Part shown: piece after piece, positions 44,292-51,927 of the stretch | Layout: each line of letters opens with the position of its first letter | Numbering within the stretch: position 1 is the stretch's first letter | Source of the DNA: Paracidovorax wautersii | GTDB lineage: Bacteria > Pseudomonadota > Gammaproteobacteria > Burkholderiales > Burkholderiaceae_C | Reading direction: 5' to 3' | DNA: 64,000 nucleotides | NCBI RefSeq assembly: GCF_031453675.1 | Contig: NZ_JAVIZX010000001.1 | Coordinates: 3,990,001-4,054,000, forward strand | Program-made: the position numbers and the translations under genes | Notes under the pieces: generated by a model | What the model saw: only the letters and a program-made list of their open reading frames with translations | Told to the model about the DNA's origin: nothing | The model's database searches: none

Positions 44292-45839
44292 ATGAACGCC
44301 CCCACGGCCCCCGCCCTGCTCGCCAGCCCGCTGCTGCACCTGCACCCCCACGACAACGTGCTGGTCGCCAAGACCGCGCTGGCGCTGGGCCAGGAGATTC
44401 CCGAGCTGGGCGTGCGCACGCGCGCCCAGGTGCCCGCGGGCCACAAGATCGCGGCGCGGCGCATCGCCCAGGGCGAGCAGGTCAAGAAGTACGACACCGT
44501 GATCGGCGTGGCCACGCGCGACCTGGAGCCCGGCGACTACGTGCACAGCCACAACCTGCAACTGGTGGACTACTACCGCGACCCGGCCTTCGGTGCCGAT
44601 GTGCGGCCGGTCGATTACGTGCCCGAGTCCCAGCAGGCCACGTTCCAGGGCTTTGTGCGCGCCGACGGCTCGGTGGGCACGCGCAACTTCGTCGGCATCT
44701 TGTCGTCGGTGAACTGCTCGGCCACGGTCATCAAGCAGATCGCCGCGCACTTCACGCCTGAACGCCTGCGGGACTTTCCGCACGTGGACGGCGTGGTCGC
44801 TTTCGCGCAGGCCAGCGGCTGCGGCATGTCGTCGCCCAGCGAGCATTTCGACGTGCTGCGGCGCACGCTGGCCGGCTATGCGCGCCACCCCAATCTGGCG
44901 GGCGTGCTCATCGTGGGCCTGGGCTGCGAGCGCAACCAGGTGGCGTCTCTCGTCGAATCCCAGGGCCTGCAGGAAGGCGAGCGCGTGCGCACGCTGGTTA
45001 TGCAGGACGTGGGTGGCACGCGCGCCACCATCGCCGCCGGCATCGCGGCCATCGAGGCGATGCTGCCCCAGGCCAACGCGGCGCGGCGCAGCACGGTGAG
45101 CGCCCGCCACCTGAAGATCGGGCTGGAGTGCGGCGGCTCGGACGGCTTCTCGGGCATCACCGCCAACCCGGCGCTGGGCGCGGCGATGGACATCCTGGTG
45201 CGCCACGGCGGCACGGCCATCCTGAGCGAGACACCCGAGATCCACGGCGTGGAGTTCATGCTCACGCGCCGCGCCATCACGCCCGAGGTGGGCCAGAAAC
45301 TGCTGGACCGCCTGGCCTGGTGGGAGCGCTATGCCGCCGGCCAGAACGCGCAGTTCAACGGCGTGGTGGGCCACGGCAACCAGGCCGGCGGCCTCGCCAA
45401 CATCTTCGAGAAGTCGCTGGGCAGCGCGATGAAGGGCGGCACGACGCCGCTGCGCGCGGTGTACGAATACGCCGAGCCCATCACCGAGCACGGCTTCGTG
45501 TTCATGGACTCGCCCGGCTACGACCCGGTGGCGGCCACAGGCCAGATCGCCAGCGGCGCGCAGCTCATCTGCTTCACCACCGGGCGTGGCTCCATGTTCG
45601 GTAGCAAGCCGGCGCCCACCATCAAGCTGGCCAGCAACACTCCGATGTTCAAGCGCCTGGAAGAGGACATGGACATCAACTGCGGCGTGGTCGTGGACGG
45701 CGAACTCACGGTGCCCGAACTGGGCCAGCAGATCTTCGAGCAGATCCTGCGCCACGCCAGCGGCGAGGCCACCAAGAGCGAGCAGCTCGGGCTGGGCGAC
45801 CACGAGTTCGTGCCCTGGCATCTGGGCATTGTTTCCTGA
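44292..45839 (+). CDS. garD: galactarate dehydratase-like enzyme (UxaA/GarD family)
   Basis: 515 residues. The N-terminal SAF domain is about 15-95 (HPHDNVLVAKTALALGQEIP), then the main UxaA/GarD domain with GFVRADGSVGTRNFVGILSS, IVGLGCERNQVASLVES, GLECGGSDGFSGITANPALG and the C-terminal CFTTGRGSMFGSKPAPTIKL. It should dehydrate an aldarate such as galactarate to 5-keto-4-deoxyglucarate. Altronate dehydratase is the main alternative; length and neighbours favour an aldarate substrate. Confidence 0.85.
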   Translation: MNAPTAPALLASPLLHLHPHDNVLVAKTALALGQEIPELGVRTRAQVPAGHKIAARRIAQGEQVKKYDTVIGVATRDLEPGDYVHSHNLQLVDYYRDPAFGADVRPVDYVPESQQATFQGFVRADGSVGTRNFVGILSSVNCSATVIKQIAAHFTPERLRDFPHVDGVVAFAQASGCGMSSPSEHFDVLRRTLAGYARHPNLAGVLIVGLGCERNQVASLVESQGLQEGERVRTLVMQDVGGTRATIAAGIAAIEAMLPQANAARRSTVSARHLKIGLECGGSDGFSGITANPALGAAMDILVRHGGTAILSETPEIHGVEFMLTRRAITPEVGQKLLDRLAWWERYAAGQNAQFNGVVGHGNQAGGLANIFEKSLGSAMKGGTTPLRAVYEYAEPITEHGFVFMDSPGYDPVAATGQIASGAQLICFTTGRGSMFGSKPAPTIKLASNTPMFKRLEEDMDINCGVVVDGELTVPELGQQIFEQILRHASGEATKSEQLGLGDHEFVPWHLGIVS

Positions 45840-45855
45840 CCCACGCCACTCGCTA

Positions 45856-45913
45856 TACAAACGATAGCTGCCTGCGCTTGCTGTAAAAGCGCTACAGGCC
45901 CATTTCATTCAAA
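45856..45913 (+). repeat. dispersed hairpin repeat between dehydratase and dehydrogenase genes
   Basis: TACAAACGATAGCTGCCTGC, then GCTT, a loop and AAGCGCTACAGGCCCATTTC. It ends just before the ATG at 45919, so the downstream gene has lost or never had a normal ribosome site in this position. Confidence 0.75.
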
Positions 45914-45918
45914 TCGCC

Positions 45919-47391
45919 ATGTCCCTGACCCTGACCCGCACCGACCTCATCCGCAGCGCCAACTTCATCGCCGGCCAGTGGCAGCCCGGCCCGGCCGGCG
46001 CGCTGCTGCCCGTGACCGACCCGGCCACGGGCGCCGTCGTCACCCAGGTGCCCGACTCGGGCGCGGCCGAGGCACGCGCCGCGCTGGACGCCGCGCATGC
46101 GGCCTTCCCGGCCTGGCGCAAGGTGCCCGCCAAGCAGCGCGCGGCCGTCATCAAGCGGTGGAACGACCTGGTGCTGGCCCATGCCGACGACCTGGGCCGG
46201 CTCATTTCGCTGGAGCAGGGCAAGCCCTTGGTGGAAGGCAAGGGCGAGGTGGCCTATGCCGCCAGCTACATCGAATGGTTTGCCGAAGAGGCCACGCGCA
46301 TGAACGGCGAGGTCATCCCCGCGCCCGTGCCGGGCCGGCGCATGTTCGCGCTGAAGGAGCCCGTGGGCGTGGTGGCCGCCATCACGCCGTGGAACTTCCC
46401 CGCCGCGATGATCGCGCGCAAGATCGCGCCGGCGCTGGCCGCCGGCTGCACGGTGGTCTGCAAGCCGGCGGAAGACACGCCGCTCACCTCGCTGGCTCTG
46501 GTGCTGCTGGCGCACGAGGCCGGCGTACCGCCGGGCGTGCTGAACATCGTCACGGCCTCGCGCGAGAAGACGCCAGAGGTGGTCGATGTGTGGCTCGATG
46601 ACAGCCGCGTGCGCAAGATCACCTTCACCGGCTCCACGCCCGTGGGTAAGCACCTCGCACGCCGCTCGGCCGACACGCTCAAGAAGCTCTCGCTGGAGCT
46701 GGGCGGCAACGCACCCTTCATCGTGTTCGAAGACGCCGATATCGGCGCGGCCGTGGAGGGCTTCATGGCCGCCAAGTTCAGGAACGGCGGCCAGACCTGC
46801 GTGTGCCCCAACCGCGTGTTCGTGCACGCCCAGGTGCACGACGCCTTCGCCACGCAGCTGGCGGCCCGCGTGGGCGCGCTGAAGGTCGGCCCGGCCAGCG
46901 ACCCGGCCTCGCAGATCGGTCCCATGATCAACGACCGCGCCGTGGAGAAGATCGAGCGCCACGTGCAGGACGCCATCGCCAAGGGTGCCAAGGTGCTCAC
47001 CGGCGGCCAGCGCCTGACGGCGCTGGGCGCCACCTACTACGCGCCCACGGTGCTCACCCGGGCCGATGCCACCATGGCCTGCGCCTGCGAGGAAACCTTC
47101 GGGCCGGTGGCGCCGCTGACCGTGTTTACCGACGAAGCCGAGGTGATCGCAGCCGCCAACGACACGCCGTTCGGCTTGGCCGCGTATTTCTACAGCCAGG
47201 ACGTGCGCCGCATCTGGCGCGTGGCGGACGCGCTGGAGACGGGCATCGTCGGCATCAACGAAGGCGCGCTGGCCGCCGAGGCCGCGCCCTTCGGCGGCGT
47301 GAAGGAATCGGGCTACGGCCGCGAAGGCTCCACACATGGGCTGGAGGACTACCTGCATACCAAGTATGTGTGCCAGGGTGGGCTGGATTGA
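45919..47391 (+). CDS. NAD(P)-dependent semialdehyde dehydrogenase (succinate or 2-oxoglutarate semialdehyde)
   Basis: 490 residues, a full-length aldehyde dehydrogenase. General base region LELGGNAPFIVFEDADI, catalytic Cys294 in GGQTCVCPNRVFVHAQ, and the C-terminal PFGGVKESGYGREGS. It resembles GabD. In a galactarate cluster, oxidation of 2-oxoglutarate semialdehyde to 2-oxoglutarate would fit, but the substrate is not settled by sequence. It is preceded by a repeat, so expression may rely on read-through and a weak start. Confidence 0.87.
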   Translation: MSLTLTRTDLIRSANFIAGQWQPGPAGALLPVTDPATGAVVTQVPDSGAAEARAALDAAHAAFPAWRKVPAKQRAAVIKRWNDLVLAHADDLGRLISLEQGKPLVEGKGEVAYAASYIEWFAEEATRMNGEVIPAPVPGRRMFALKEPVGVVAAITPWNFPAAMIARKIAPALAAGCTVVCKPAEDTPLTSLALVLLAHEAGVPPGVLNIVTASREKTPEVVDVWLDDSRVRKITFTGSTPVGKHLARRSADTLKKLSLELGGNAPFIVFEDADIGAAVEGFMAAKFRNGGQTCVCPNRVFVHAQVHDAFATQLAARVGALKVGPASDPASQIGPMINDRAVEKIERHVQDAIAKGAKVLTGGQRLTALGATYYAPTVLTRADATMACACEETFGPVAPLTVFTDEAEVIAAANDTPFGLAAYFYSQDVRRIWRVADALETGIVGINEGALAAEAAPFGGVKESGYGREGSTHGLEDYLHTKYVCQGGLD

Positions 47392-47398
47392 TCTCACC

Positions 47399-47490
47399 CC
47401 CTGAGCGGCTGCGCCGCTTCCCCCTCTCTCCCTACGCGGGAGGGGGACGACGCCCTCGCTGCGGGGCGGCCCTTGCTTGGCGTCTCTCGC
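47399..47490. repeat. GC-rich palindromic intergenic block
   Basis: TCCCTACGCGGGAGGG and the surrounding CCCCCTCT can fold back; GCGGGGCGGCCC closes it, related to the block inside the BaiN-like gene at 32583. Confidence 0.45.
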
Positions 47491-47560
47491 CTGGGCTGCG
47501 TCTGCTTTAGACCTCGCGCCACCTTGCCGGCTTTCCCACTCTTTTCAATCGAGACACACC

Positions 47561-48379
47561 ATGCCCGCACACAACCCCTTCAAGACCGCCCTCGCCGCAT
47601 GTCAGCCCCAGGTGGGCCTGTGGCTGTCCATGGCCGACCCGTACCTGGCCGAGGCGGCCGCCACCTGCGGCTACGACTGGCTGCTGATCGATGGCGAGCA
47701 TGCGCCCAACGACCTGCGCCGCACGCTGGGGGCGCTGCAGGCCGTCGCGCCGCACGCCGCGCAGCCGGTGGTGCGCGTGGTGGAAGGCAACACGGCGCTC
47801 ATCAAGCAGATGCTGGACATCGGCGCCAAGACGCTGCTGGTGCCCATGGTGGACACGGCCGAGCAGGCCCGCGCCATCGTGGCCGCCACGCAGTACCCGC
47901 CGCGCGGCGTTCGCGGCGTGGGCAGCGCGGTGGGCCGCGTCTCGCAGTGGAGCGCACGTACCGACTACCTGAACGTAGCGGATGACGAGGTGTGCCTGCT
48001 GGTACAGGCAGAGACGACGACCGCCGTCGCCCACCTGGAATCGATTTGCGCGGTCGATGGGGTGCACGGCGTGTTCATCGGCCCGGCGGACCTGGCCGCG
48101 TCGATGGGCCACCGCGGCAACCCCGGACACCCGGAGGTGCAGGCCGCCATCGAGTCCGCCATGAAGACCATCATCGCCAGCGGCAAGGCGGCCGGCACGC
48201 TGACATCCGATCCGGCGCTGGCCCAGCGCTACCTGGACCTGGGCTGTACCTTCGTGGCGGTGGGGGTGGACGTTCTGATGTTCGTGAACGCGGCACGCAA
48301 GCTGCGCACGCAGTTCCCGGGTGCGGCTGCCGCAGCGGTGGCGGCCGCCGTGCCCGCGCGCCCCAGCGCGGGCTACTGA
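47561..48379 (+). CDS. HpcH/HpaI-family 2-oxo acid aldolase (GarL-like)
   Basis: 272 residues. Motifs: GLWLSMADPYLAEAAATCGY, LLIDGEHAPNDLRR, VRGVGSAVGRVSQW and GVFIGPADLAASMGHRG, which carry the metal and pyruvate-enolate binding residues. Class II aldolase, likely to split 5-keto-4-deoxyglucarate into pyruvate and tartronate semialdehyde, given the neighbouring galactarate dehydratase. 2-keto-3-deoxy-rhamnonate aldolase is an alternative. The Ala-rich tail is variable. ATG 47561 is used. Confidence 0.88.
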   Translation: MPAHNPFKTALAACQPQVGLWLSMADPYLAEAAATCGYDWLLIDGEHAPNDLRRTLGALQAVAPHAAQPVVRVVEGNTALIKQMLDIGAKTLLVPMVDTAEQARAIVAATQYPPRGVRGVGSAVGRVSQWSARTDYLNVADDEVCLLVQAETTTAVAHLESICAVDGVHGVFIGPADLAASMGHRGNPGHPEVQAAIESAMKTIIASGKAAGTLTSDPALAQRYLDLGCTFVAVGVDVLMFVNAARKLRTQFPGAAAAAVAAAVPARPSAGY

Positions 48380-48440
48380 CGGACCAATCCCGCGCGGGCG
48401 GTGGCGCTGCGGCCGCCGGCCCCGCGCTTGGAAGGTGTTC

Positions 48441-48626
48441 TTACTGGGGTGCGCCGAGGCCCGTGGCAGCCACGAAGGTCACGGCGATCACGATGAACAC
48501 GCCGACCAGGGCACAGGCCATCCAGAAAGTGGCGCCGTCTTCATCATCCTGGTGCGTGGGCTCCACAGGGGCGCGGTACACGAGATTGCCATAAGGGGCG
48601 GGGGCGGAGCGCTCTGAATTTTGCAT
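48441..48626 (-). CDS. small single-pass membrane protein, unknown
   Basis: 61 residues. A polar N-terminus with an acidic HQDDEDGATF segment precedes one hydrophobic helix (FWMACALVGVFIVIAVTFVA), ending in a short tail. A GGGAG stretch lies 12-17 bases before the ATG. I do not recognise a family. It is convergent with the aldolase gene. It could be a real small inner-membrane protein; coding status is only moderately supported. Confidence 0.5.
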   Translation of the reverse strand: MQNSERSAPAPYGNLVYRAPVEPTHQDDEDGATFWMACALVGVFIVIAVTFVAATGLGAPQ

Positions 48627-48659
48627 GCGGGCGACTATCTCCCACCGCCGGCCCCTGCC

Positions 48660-48814
48660 CTGTAGGCCGCCGCCGCAATTGCGGCAGCAGCACGGCCGCC
48701 CGTCCTACAGCCCCGGCCCTGGCGGGCCCTGAAACTGCACTGGTCGATGCCCCTCGACACTCCCTCTCTTGCGATTTCGCAAGTTCAGCCCGCCGCGTGC
48801 GGGCTGTCTTTTTT
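48660..48814 (+). ncRNA. candidate structured RNA ending in a strong terminator
   Basis: A gene-less stretch contains CTGTAGG and CCTACAG as distant arms (48660-48710) around a GC-rich centre with GCCGC-aatt-GCGGC, then the hairpin CTTGCGA-tt-TCGCAAG, then AGCCCGC-cgcgt-GCGGGCT (48787-48805) followed by a T run. The terminator has no upstream protein gene on this strand, so it should end a non-coding transcript or a leader. Promoter not identified. Confidence 0.4.
48787..48814 (+). terminator. rho-independent terminator without an upstream coding gene
   Basis: AGCCCGC/GCGGGCT stem with a five-base loop, then gtcTTTTTT. The nearest gene upstream is on the opposite strand. Confidence 0.8.
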
Positions 48815-48888
48815 GCCCCGCCCTTCTCCTACGCTGGGGCGCTGTCACCGCCGACCCATGTCCACCCCGCCGGGCCGCTCAATGGGTT

Positions 48889-48908
48889 CACAGGCGATGT
48901 TGCCTGTG
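48889..48908. promoter_or_regulatory. inverted repeat before the Gln/Asn-rich gene
   Basis: CACAGGC-gatgtt-GCCTGTG, perfect seven-base arms, ending 24 bases before the ATG at 48933. It could be an operator or a translation-masking hairpin. Confidence 0.45.
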
Positions 48909-48932
48909 CAGACCACATGACAGGAGACTTCC

Positions 48933-49142
48933 ATGGCCAACCCATCCCAAGGTCAGCAAAACCCGCAACAGCAACCGGGCCAGCAGCCTCAGCAAGACCA
49001 GCAGAACCCGCAGAACGACCAGCAGCAGCAGACCAACGACCAGAAGCGTCAGCAAGGCTCGGAAGTGAACCAGGGCCAGAACCAGGTCAACAACGACCCG
49101 CAGAACCAGCAGCGCAACCAGAGCCAGAACCAGAACCGCTGA
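48933..49142 (+). CDS. Gln/Asn-rich low-complexity microprotein
   Basis: 69 residues of which 29 are Gln and 13 Asn, with no hydrophobic core, no signal peptide and no membrane segment. Gene signals are good: CAGGAGA seven bases before the ATG, and a strong terminator at 49181. It is therefore probably expressed, perhaps as an intrinsically disordered or stress-related protein. I know no function. The composition is prion-like, but that alone does not imply aggregation. Confidence 0.75.
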   Translation: MANPSQGQQNPQQQPGQQPQQDQQNPQNDQQQQTNDQKRQQGSEVNQGQNQVNNDPQNQQRNQSQNQNR

Positions 49143-49180
49143 CGGCTCGCTGCCATCCCCGCCGGATCGCCACCGGCCGG

Positions 49181-49208
49181 AACGCCCACCTCGATGGTGG
49201 GCGTTTTT
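49181..49208 (+). terminator. terminator of the Gln/Asn-rich gene
   Basis: AACGCCCACC-tcgat-GGTGGGCGTT followed by TTT. Confidence 0.9.
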
Positions 49209-49285
49209 CATTGGGGGGCGCCGCGGGAGCTTGCCAAGCGCAGCCTGCACCGAATCGCAACACGGGTGCCGGATAATCGGCCTCC

Positions 49286-49666
49286 ATGCTGCTCAACGTC
49301 GCCGTGATCTGCCTTGCCGCCTGCGTCGGCGCCCTGCTGCGCTGGGGCTTCGCGCTCTGGCTCAATCCGGGCGGCTGGCTGCCCTGGGGCACGCTGGCGG
49401 TGAACCTCATCGGCGGCTACCTGATCGGCATCGCCATCGCCGTGTTCACGCAGCGCCCTGACATCGACCCTGCCTGGCGCCTGCTGATCATCACCGGCTT
49501 TCTGGGCACGCTCACCACCTTCTCCAGCTTCTCGGCCGAGATCGTCACCATGCTCACGCAGCAGCGCTATGGTGTGGCCCTGGCCACCCTGGCGCTGCAT
49601 GTGGGCGGCTCCTTCGCCCTCACCTTCGCCGGCATGCGCAGCGCCCTGTGGTGGCTCGCACGCTGA
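49286..49666 (+). CDS. crcB: fluoride efflux channel CrcB (Fluc)
   Basis: 126 residues with four membrane helices. The hallmark GFLGTLTTFSSFSAEIV lies in the third helix, and NLIGGYLIGIA in the second. It forms dual-topology dimers exporting fluoride. No convincing fluoride riboswitch is visible in the 140 bases upstream. The LOG-family gene follows 62 bases later on the same strand. Confidence 0.95.
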   Translation: MLLNVAVICLAACVGALLRWGFALWLNPGGWLPWGTLAVNLIGGYLIGIAIAVFTQRPDIDPAWRLLIITGFLGTLTTFSSFSAEIVTMLTQQRYGVALATLALHVGGSFALTFAGMRSALWWLAR

Positions 49667-49728
49667 GTCCTCTGCCCCAGGGGCCGGCACCCGCCCGCAG
49701 CCCTTCTCTTCGTCTTTACCCAGCACCC

Positions 49729-50589
49729 ATGGAATCCAACGAACTCAACGACAGCCGCCTGGCCAATGCCTGGGCCGAACTGCAGAACCACGCCGTGAAC
49801 GGCAATCCGCTGCACGCAGATGCCTATCGGCTGGCGTTCGCCGACCCCGAATTCCTGCTGCGCCGCGAGACGCGCGGCATCCGCTTCCAGCTGGAAATGC
49901 TCAAGCCCGACCTGGGCCAGACCGCCCAGGGCATCGAGAACACCGTGGTGGTGTATGGCAGCGCGCGCTTCGTGGCGCCCGACGAGGCCGCCGAGCAGTT
50001 GCAGGCGGCCGAGGCGAGCGGCGACACCGTCCGCATCGCCCGCGCCCAGCTGGCCGTGAAGAACGCGCACTACTACGATCTGGCCCGCCAGTTCGCGCGC
50101 CTGGTCGCCGAGCACAGCGAAGCCCAGCAGCCCGCCGACCGCATCTACATCTGCACCGGCGGCGGCCCCGGCATCATGGAAGCGGCGAATCGCGGCGCGC
50201 ACGAGGCCGGCGCGCTCAATGTGGGCCTGAACATCGCGCTGCCGCACGAGCAGAGCGGCAACCGCTTCATCTCGCCCTCGCTGTCGTTCAAGTTTCACTA
50301 CTTCGCGCTGCGCAAGATGCATTTCATGATGCGGGCCAAGGCGCTGGTGGCCTTCCCCGGCGGCTTCGGCACGCTGGACGAGCTGTTCGAGGTGCTGACG
50401 CTGGTGCAGACCGGCAAGGCCAAGCCCGTGCCCATCGTGCTGTTCGGCACGGCGTTCTGGAAGAAGCTGGTCAATTTCGAGGCGCTGGTCGAGCAGGGCA
50501 CCATCTCCGAGGCCGACCTGAACCTCTTCCACTACACCGACGATCCGCAGGAAGCCTGGGACGTGATCAAGGCGTTCTACAAGCTCTGA
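49729..50589 (+). CDS. LOG-family protein (lysine decarboxylase-like Rossmann, TIGR00730 type)
   Basis: 286 residues. Nucleotide-binding motifs CTGGGPGIMEAANRGAHEAG and FPGGFGTLDELFEVLT (the PGGxGTxxE signature) identify the LOG family, some members of which are cytokinin-activating phosphoribohydrolases. It belongs to the longer bacterial subgroup with an N-terminal helical extension (residues 1-75). True substrate probably a nucleoside 5'-monophosphate. ATG 49729 used. Confidence 0.9.
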   Translation: MESNELNDSRLANAWAELQNHAVNGNPLHADAYRLAFADPEFLLRRETRGIRFQLEMLKPDLGQTAQGIENTVVVYGSARFVAPDEAAEQLQAAEASGDTVRIARAQLAVKNAHYYDLARQFARLVAEHSEAQQPADRIYICTGGGPGIMEAANRGAHEAGALNVGLNIALPHEQSGNRFISPSLSFKFHYFALRKMHFMMRAKALVAFPGGFGTLDELFEVLTLVQTGKAKPVPIVLFGTAFWKKLVNFEALVEQGTISEADLNLFHYTDDPQEAWDVIKAFYKL

Positions 50590-50626
50590 GCGGCGGAGCC
50601 GGCCGGCGCGGCCTCCAGCGCCGGAC

Positions 50627-50689
50627 TTCAAGCCTTTTGGGCCTCTAGCGCCCGTGGATACTGCGCATCCAGCTATTCATTCAATAGCG
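50627..50689 (-). repeat. dispersed hairpin repeat after the LOG gene
   Basis: On the complement: CGCTATTGAATGAATAGCTG, then GATGCGC, a loop, GCGCTAGAGGCCCAAAA. Lies between the convergent LOG and MFS genes. Confidence 0.65.
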
Positions 50690-50726
50690 CAACAGCAAGT
50701 ACAGGCTGTGCCGCCGCCCCACCGCC

Positions 50727-51926
50727 TCAGTGCGGCGGATGCTCACCGGCCGGGCCTGCGCCCATGCGCCAGGCCACGCGCGCGCCGCCGCCCACCGTGG
50801 CACCCACCACCCAGAACAGCCCGGCCACGCCGATCAGCGCGCCGGCCGAGCCGAACAGCACCGGCATCAGCACGCTCGACGCGTTGATGGTCATGAGCCG
50901 CAGGCCCAGCGCCTCGCCGTGGCGCGCCGGCGGCGTGAGCTGGTGCAGCATGCTCATGATCATGGGCTGCACCGAGCCCAGCGCAAAGCCCAGCAGCACC
51001 GAGCAGATGCCCAGCGTCCAGGCCGTGGGCATGAGCGGATAGACCGCGAACAGCAGTGCCGTGGCGACCATCGCCCCGGTCACCACGGCCGCCTCGCGCA
51101 GGCGCGCCGCGACGAGAGGCATCAACACGCGGATCAGCGCCGCGGCGATGGCGAACGCGCCCAGGATGGTCCCGATGACCGACGCCGACAGGCCGCGCTC
51201 GTGGCCCAGCAGCGGCACGACGAAGGTGTGCACGTCCCAGCACGAGGACAGCAGCCAGTTGACGATGAGCAGGCGGCGAAAGCCGGGCTCGGCCAGCAGG
51301 TCCCAGGCGCGGCGGCGCGGGCCGCCGGCCGCGGCGATCACCGGGGGCAGTTCCACCGTGTGCCGCACCCAGAACCAGGTGGCCAGCGGCAGGACGGCCA
51401 TAAAGGCGAAGGCCGCCCGGTAGCCCGTGGTGCTGCCGGCACCCTGCCCCAGCACGCTGCCGGCATGGTCGATGAGCAGGCCCGCGGCGAACGGCCCGAT
51501 GAAGTTGGACACCGCCGGCCCGATGGCCAGCCAGCTGAACACGCGCCGCAGGGCTGTGGCGTCGTGCGCCGCGCGGCCCACGTGCCGCTGCAGCGCGATG
51601 GTGGCCGCGCCCGTGGCGCCGCCCGTCATGAGCGCCGACACGCACAGCACCGGGAACACCGGAAACGCCAGCGCCAGCCCGGCGCCCGCGGAGGCCAGGG
51701 CCACCGAATAGGCGACCGGCCGCTTGAGCCCGTGCCGGTCGGCGAAGCGCCCCGCCGGCAGCGCCAGAAACACCTGGGTGAGCGCGAACAGCGCCAGCAG
51801 CACACCGACAGCCGCAGCGCTGTAGCCCTCGCGCAGCGCCAGCAGCGGCGCGGCCATGCGCATGCCCGCCATGCAGGCGTGGATGCAGATCTGCCCCAGG
51901 ATCAGCCGCGCCAGCGCCCCGTCCAC
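50727..51926 (-). CDS. MFS transporter
   Basis: 399 residues, about 12 membrane helices. The MFS loop motif is ALPAGRFADRHGLKRPVAY between helices 2 and 3. It is of the drug/sugar efflux type without a close named relative that I can identify. GTG 51926 places the start one base after the rmuC stop, giving an rmuC-MFS operon; a longer frame overlapping rmuC would add an Arg/Pro-rich stretch and is rejected. An ATG a few codons downstream is possible. Confidence 0.82.
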   Translation of the reverse strand: MDGALARLILGQICIHACMAGMRMAAPLLALREGYSAAAVGVLLALFALTQVFLALPAGRFADRHGLKRPVAYSVALASAGAGLALAFPVFPVLCVSALMTGGATGAATIALQRHVGRAAHDATALRRVFSWLAIGPAVSNFIGPFAAGLLIDHAGSVLGQGAGSTTGYRAAFAFMAVLPLATWFWVRHTVELPPVIAAAGGPRRRAWDLLAEPGFRRLLIVNWLLSSCWDVHTFVVPLLGHERGLSASVIGTILGAFAIAAALIRVLMPLVAARLREAAVVTGAMVATALLFAVYPLMPTAWTLGICSVLLGFALGSVQPMIMSMLHQLTPPARHGEALGLRLMTINASSVLMPVLFGSAGALIGVAGLFWVVGATVGGGARVAWRMGAGPAGEHPPH

Positions 51927-51927
51927 G

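Noticed and set aside
49143-49285. Fluoride riboswitch upstream of crcB
   Set aside because: I could not find the conserved crcB-motif core; the region holds only the terminator of the preceding gene and ordinary sequence.
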